NCBI GenBank assembly: GCA_947589165.1
Contig: CANQCH010000054.1
Location: 1-7,379, forward strand
Direction: 5' to 3'
DNA: 7,379 nucleotides
Source of the DNA: an uncultured Bacilli bacterium
Lineage (GTDB): Bacteria > Bacillota_I > Bacilli_A > RF39 > UBA660
The position numbers and the translations under genes were made by a program. The notes beneath the pieces were generated by a model that saw only the letters and a program-made list of their open reading frames with translations, searched no databases and was not told the DNA's origin. Of the stretch, positions 4,405-7,379 are shown piece after piece. How positions within the stretch are numbered: the first letter of the stretch is position 1; every line of letters starts with the position of its first letter.

Positions 4405-5396
4405 AAAATAAAATAATATTATTAGTTTGTTTAGTACTTTTATTAACTGGCTGTGGTAATTCCAATTATATAACGGATAAAGACAAAAAAATCGTTAAAT
4501 ATGAAGAAACTGGTCAAATGCTACAAAAAAATATTTTATGTTTACCTGAAAAAGATGGGGAACTATATAAAATATATGAAAAATATGGTGATCAATTAAA
4601 TTTTGGTTTAAAAGAATTACCATCATGTCAAAAATATAAAATTAATTCAAATGAAAGTAGTGGTTTATGGGAATTTTTATTTGTTAAACCTTTAGCATAT
4701 TTAATTATTAAATTAGGCTATTTAGTTAAGAATATGGGTATTTCAGTTATTTTAATTGGTTTAGCAATCAGATTAATTGTTTTACCTTTATCCATTAAAT
4801 CGGCAAAACAAACGAAAAATATGAAAAAAGCGCAACCCGAAATCGAAAAGATTGAACGTAAATATCGGAATCGAACGGATAATGAAGCTTTAATGGCTAA
4901 AAGCCAAGAAACGATGTTAGTTTATAAAAAATATAAAATTAATCCAGTATCAGGCTGTTTACTTTCCTTTATTCAATTACCAGTATTCTTTGCCTTTTTA
5001 CAAGCCATTTATCGAATTCCAGTGATATTTGAACAATCTTTATTAGGTTTCCAATTAGGGACAACGCCGTTGGTCGGAATGCAAAAGGGTAATTATTTAT
5101 ACTTATTGTTATTAATTTTAATTGCCGTATCTACTTATTTCTCCTTTAAACAAACTATGAATAATACTGCTGGTCAAAGTCCTGATATGCAAAAACAAAT
5201 GAAAATAATGTTATATGTTATGTTATTTGTTATTATCTATGGATCTTTAAACTTCCCAACTGCTTTAGCATTTTACTGGGTTACAACCTATGCCTTTATT
5301 GCCATTCAAAATATAGCCTTAGGTTTAGTTAATAAAGATCAAAAGCAAAATAAAGAAAAGAACAAAAAAATTCTTAAAGCTAAAGTAAAGGAATAA
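4401..5396 (+). CDS. yidC: YidC/Oxa1-family membrane protein insertase (lipoprotein type)
   Basis: YidC inserts and folds membrane proteins, alone or with SecYEG. This 331-residue protein is the Gram-positive type: a lipoprotein signal peptide with lipobox LTGC (Cys18), then about 65 extracellular residues, then five predicted membrane segments. The first core segment (about 112-130, SVILIGLAIRLIVLPLSI) carries Arg124, the expected positive residue of the hydrophilic groove. The cytoplasmic C1 loop (about 133-180) is charged and helical, with KAQPEIEKIERKYR typical of the family. Later landmarks are NPVSGCLLSFIQLPVFFAFL (181-200) and LNFPTALAFYW (283-293). The tail is lysine-rich. It overlaps rnpA by 4 nt and ends in an intrinsic terminator. 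In many Firmicutes khpB follows directly; here two other genes intervene. Confidence 0.95.
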   Translation: MKNKIILLVCLVLLLTGCGNSNYITDKDKKIVKYEETGQMLQKNILCLPEKDGELYKIYEKYGDQLNFGLKELPSCQKYKINSNESSGLWEFLFVKPLAYLIIKLGYLVKNMGISVILIGLAIRLIVLPLSIKSAKQTKNMKKAQPEIEKIERKYRNRTDNEALMAKSQETMLVYKKYKINPVSGCLLSFIQLPVFFAFLQAIYRIPVIFEQSLLGFQLGTTPLVGMQKGNYLYLLLLILIAVSTYFSFKQTMNNTAGQSPDMQKQMKIMLYVMLFVIIYGSLNFPTALAFYWVTTYAFIAIQNIALGLVNKDQKQNKEKNKKILKAKVKE

Positions 5397-5423
5397 TCAA
5401 AAAAAGGTTATTCCTTTTTTGAT
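5390..5423 (+). terminator. Intrinsic terminator after yidC, with two alternative stems
   Basis: GGAATAA (5390-5396, overlapping the yidC stop) pairs perfectly with TTATTCC (5408-5414), immediately followed by six T. An alternative, mutually exclusive stem pairs ATC-A-run-GG (5396-5407) with CC-T-run-GAT (5413-5423), apart from one bulged A, and would act in both directions. Either way the rpmH-rnpA-yidC operon should end here, so the downstream gene pair needs its own promoter or read-through. Confidence 0.8.
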
Positions 5424-5424
5424 T

Positions 5425-5486
5425 CTATTAAATGTAGAGCTTTTTAATGATTATAGCTGTTAATATAAAAACGGAGGTAAATGAAA
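5425..5486 (+). promoter_or_regulatory. Leader of the unknown gene pair: strong Shine-Dalgarno, weak promoter
   Basis: GGAGGT at 5473-5478 lies 8 nt before the ATG at 5487 but only 2 nt before the ATG at 5481, favouring the second start. The only promoter candidate is an extended -10, TGT-TAATAT (5458-5466), with no recognisable -35. It would leave a leader barely long enough to hold the Shine-Dalgarno, so it is weakly supported. Confidence 0.35.
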
Positions 5487-6068
5487 ATGAATTTTAGTGA
5501 TGAAATCATTTTGGCTTTGTATAAAGAAACCTATCGTCAAAGTTACAATCCTAAAAGTAAAGAAAAACTAAAGGGAACAATAAAAAAAGAACACCAAAAC
5601 GTAATGTATATGATGTATTTAGTCCAAAAAATCATTAATATGGATATGTATGGTTTTGTATGGAATTTTAATGGTCCTTATTCTAGATTTTTGCATTCTG
5701 AATTAAAAGAAATAGATAAAAAGGCTAATGAGGTTCAAAAATTTTATGCTACATATTTTAAAGAAAGATATAATAAACAATTATTTAAATACTTTGATGG
5801 ATATGAGATTCAACTATTAGAAAAATTTTTTTTATTAATTTCTCCTTTTAGCCAAAAATATGAAAATGGAATGCAAATAATAGCCTCAATTCATTTTTTA
5901 GCTAATATCGTTGCTCCGGGAAATGAATATAAATATATTTTTAATAAATATAATGAGTTAACCAATCGGGAAAATGATAAAAAATTAATGTTAAAAGCTT
6001 GGGATTGTTTAGATAATTTAAATTTATTATATGAAACCCAATCAAGAAAGTTAGAAAGGAGTTTATAA
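5487..6068 (+). CDS. Hypothetical protein with a GPYS-type motif; possible YwgA/SocA(Panacea)-like regulator or antitoxin
   Basis: Not recognised with certainty. The chosen start gives 193 residues; an ATG two codons earlier (5481) is too close to the GGAGGT. Residues 36-73 hold MMYLVQKIINMD followed by FVWNFNGPYSRFLHSEL. This resembles the pattern hydrophobic-YLxQ...GPYS..L...L seen in YwgA-like and SocA/Panacea (DUF4065) proteins. Residues 129-182 (MQIIASIHFLAN... ending in LKAWDCLDNLNLL) resemble the C-terminal part of the same group, where a helix predicting presence or absence of a ligand or partner precedes A..L...GL. The protein looks soluble and mostly helical, with no signal peptide. 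It is followed after 2 nt by the next gene, so the two are probably co-translated, as in toxin-antitoxin or two-gene defence cassettes. The family link is from memory of motifs only. Confidence 0.6.
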   Translation: MNFSDEIILALYKETYRQSYNPKSKEKLKGTIKKEHQNVMYMMYLVQKIINMDMYGFVWNFNGPYSRFLHSELKEIDKKANEVQKFYATYFKERYNKQLFKYFDGYEIQLLEKFFLLISPFSQKYENGMQIIASIHFLANIVAPGNEYKYIFNKYNELTNRENDKKLMLKAWDCLDNLNLLYETQSRKLERSL

Positions 6069-6070
6069 AT

Positions 6071-6949
6071 ATGTTTCAAACAATGTATAAATTAAATGAA
6101 GAAAAAGATAAAGTTATAACTTATGTAGTACAACCTGATGGTATGCCTGGTCTAGAAAAATTTGTTATAAAGTCGATAAAAAAATGTCCTAAATTATATA
6201 CGGAAATAATACGAAAAACAACTTATTCTTATACCTATTCTACGAAAGATTGGGCCGATAAAATTGAATTTTTATATGACAAAGTATTTTTTAGCGAATA
6301 TAGCAACAAAAAATATATTGGGGAAGATTTTGATCAAGTAAGTGGCAACTATGCAGGTCATGGCTGTGATCATTTTTATGAAAGTCGCTTTTATTATGAA
6401 TATAATTGTTATCAATTGGAAAAACATTTTGAAGCTTTATTAAATATTTTTAATTCGGCCGATGAAATTCATAATTATGGTCTATCCCGGGATAATTTAT
6501 TAAAATGTATGGAATATGAGAGGATAGCTTTAACTTTTACAGATGAAGAGATTACTAATTTAGGATTAGAGTATTTTAATTATTTTTATAAATGCTGTGA
6601 TTTAGTATTTAATGTTTATCAATATGAAACTAATAATTTTATAAATTTAGAAGACTTTTTTAACATATTTATAAAAAGTCGCTATTACTGGTTAACGGAA
6701 AAAGAAATTTTGGATCAAGAATTAGAGGATTATAATTTACAAAAGCAAATGTTTAAAAAATATATTAAGGAAAGAAAAATAAAAAATATTGAAGAATATT
6801 TAAAGAGTATAGAAAATGATGATTGCTATCGTTATTCCTTTTTTAAATCTTTTTTCCTTACTAATTATTGGTTAAATATTCTTGGTGATAAACAAAAAGA
6901 AAAAGTTGAAATTATCAGAAAAAGAGTATTAGAACTTAATAAAAATTGA
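6071..6949 (+). CDS. Hypothetical protein, aromatic-rich, partner of the upstream GPYS-motif gene
   Basis: I do not recognise this 292-residue protein. It has no signal peptide or clear membrane segment and looks soluble. Tyr, Phe and Trp are unusually frequent (for example TTYSYTYSTKDW at 50-61 and SRFYYEYNCYQLEKHFE at 105-121). A His/Cys cluster GHGCDHFYE (96-104) could be a metal site or catalytic patch but matches no motif I can name. The second half (about 205-290) is charged and probably helical: KEILDQELEDYNLQKQMFKK at 211-230, then a C-terminal KQKEKVEIIRKRVLELNKN. AAAGGAG at 6055-6061, inside the end of the upstream gene, lies 9 nt before ATG; the intergenic gap is 2 nt. The arrangement suggests a functional pair, but no activity can be assigned. 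The khpB promoter begins at its stop codon. Confidence 0.75.
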   Translation: MFQTMYKLNEEKDKVITYVVQPDGMPGLEKFVIKSIKKCPKLYTEIIRKTTYSYTYSTKDWADKIEFLYDKVFFSEYSNKKYIGEDFDQVSGNYAGHGCDHFYESRFYYEYNCYQLEKHFEALLNIFNSADEIHNYGLSRDNLLKCMEYERIALTFTDEEITNLGLEYFNYFYKCCDLVFNVYQYETNNFINLEDFFNIFIKSRYYWLTEKEILDQELEDYNLQKQMFKKYIKERKIKNIEEYLKSIENDDCYRYSFFKSFFLTNYWLNILGDKQKEKVEIIRKRVLELNKN

Positions 6950-6974
6950 AATTTCTTATTCTTTGTTTTATAAT
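6946..6974 (+). promoter_or_regulatory. khpB promoter
   Basis: TTGAAA (6946-6951, overlapping the TGA stop of the upstream gene) and TATAAT (6969-6974) are spaced exactly 17 bp, a near-consensus sigma-A promoter. The start would fall near 6981, giving a leader of about 20 nt that contains GAAGGAAG before the ATG. This makes khpB independent of the yidC operon and of the gene pair. Confidence 0.75.
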
Positions 6975-6999
6975 AAGGACTAAGAAAGAAGGAAGAAGT

Positions 7000-7379
7000 A
7001 TGGAAACGATAATTAAAGAAGGTAAAGATGCCGCGGAAATACTTGCCGAAATATTAAAAGATAATAAATTAACCGAAGATGAAATAGTTTATACAACGAA
7101 AGAAAATAAAGGAAAACTTTTTAAAGGAAGCACTGTTACTGTCACGGTTGTGAAGAAAACGGAAATTTATCAAGCTACAAAAGAATTTTTAAAAGAATTA
7201 ATTGAAAGTTTAGGTTTAGAAGTAAATTTTGAAATTCAAAAAAAAGATGATGTTAACATCTTAAAAATATTTTCAAATCGGAATGCATTATTAATTGGCA
7301 AAAATGGGCAAACCTTACGCGCTTTAGAAATATTAGTAAAACAAATGTTACAAAGTAAATATGATTTAAATTTTAAAGT
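7000..7379 (+). CDS. khpB: RNA-binding protein KhpB/Jag (SpoIIIJ-associated), partial
   Basis: KhpB (Jag, EloR) is a cytoplasmic RNA-binding protein that partners KhpA and affects cell elongation and division in streptococci; its gene is typically next to yidC/spoIIIJ. About 126 residues are visible before the right edge. The N-terminal Jag-N domain (1 to about 52) shows the usual opening KEGKDAAEILAEILKDNKLT and the EDEI...KGKLFKGSTVTVTVV strand region. A linker leads to a KH domain with IFSNRNALLIGKNGQTLRAL at about 90-109, where GKNG is the GxxG RNA-binding loop. The R3H domain expected at the C-terminus lies outside the window. The ATG at 7000 has GGAAG about 5 nt upstream. The neighbour gene pair separates it from yidC. 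Confidence 0.92.
   Translation, partial: METIIKEGKDAAEILAEILKDNKLTEDEIVYTTKENKGKLFKGSTVTVTVVKKTEIYQATKEFLKELIESLGLEVNFEIQKKDDVNILKIFSNRNALLIGKNGQTLRALEILVKQMLQSKYDLNFK

Noticed and set aside
5891..6079. 62-codon minus-strand ORF opposite the GPYS-motif gene
   Set aside because: It lies entirely antisense to a better supported gene and the start of its neighbour, has no Shine-Dalgarno of note and no recognisable motif; it is a shadow of an AT-rich coding strand.
1..7379. Mobile element, CRISPR array or tRNA/rRNA genes
   Set aside because: No transposase or integrase, no terminal inverted repeats or target duplications around the 5487-6949 cassette, no regularly spaced repeats, and no tRNA or rRNA-like segments were seen.

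Overview
This window is the chromosomal replication origin of a very AT-rich, low-GC Gram-positive bacterium. Two gene blocks run outward from an intergenic region at about 3604-3919. To the left on the minus strand are dnaA, dnaN, a comK-like gene and the start of recF. To the right on the plus strand are rpmH, rnpA, yidC, two unrecognised genes and the start of khpB (jag). The order rpmH-rnpA-yidC / oriC / dnaA-dnaN-recF is the ancestral Firmicutes layout. TGA is used as a stop (dnaA, rnpA, the 6071-6949 gene) and Trp is TGG, so this is not a code-4 Mycoplasma or Spiroplasma. A ComK-family protein points to class Bacilli. My best guess is a reduced AT-rich lineage near Erysipelotrichales, Acholeplasma or RF39; this is inference.

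Origin: the region between dnaA and rpmH holds about nine DnaA-box-like 9-mers (3687-3838), inverted repeats, and divergent promoters for dnaA and rpmH. The -35 of the dnaA promoter lies inside a DnaA box, which suggests autoregulation. A 22-bp tandem-box unit from this region recurs with 19/22 identity between dnaA and dnaN, followed by a nearly pure A+T stretch. This suggests a bipartite origin like that of Bacillus subtilis.

Left arm: dnaA (TTG start) and dnaN (beta clamp) are standard. dnaN ends in an intrinsic terminator. Next comes a separately promoted gene whose product carries clear ComK (competence transcription factor) signatures but ends before the C-terminal tail known from B. 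subtilis. It lies where the small S4-domain gene (yaaA) often sits in other Firmicutes. RecF is cut by the window edge after about 114 residues.

Right arm: ribosomal protein L34 (with an apparent 4-residue internal deletion), RNase P protein and the YidC lipoprotein insertase form one transcription unit that ends in a terminator. Two coupled genes of unknown function then separate yidC from khpB, which are usually adjacent. The first has a GPYS-type motif and a C-terminal helical segment that faintly resemble YwgA/SocA(Panacea)-like proteins. The second is an aromatic-rich orphan. khpB has its own near-consensus promoter overlapping the end of the second gene. The best candidates for something new are the oriC-linked comK and this two-gene cassette.
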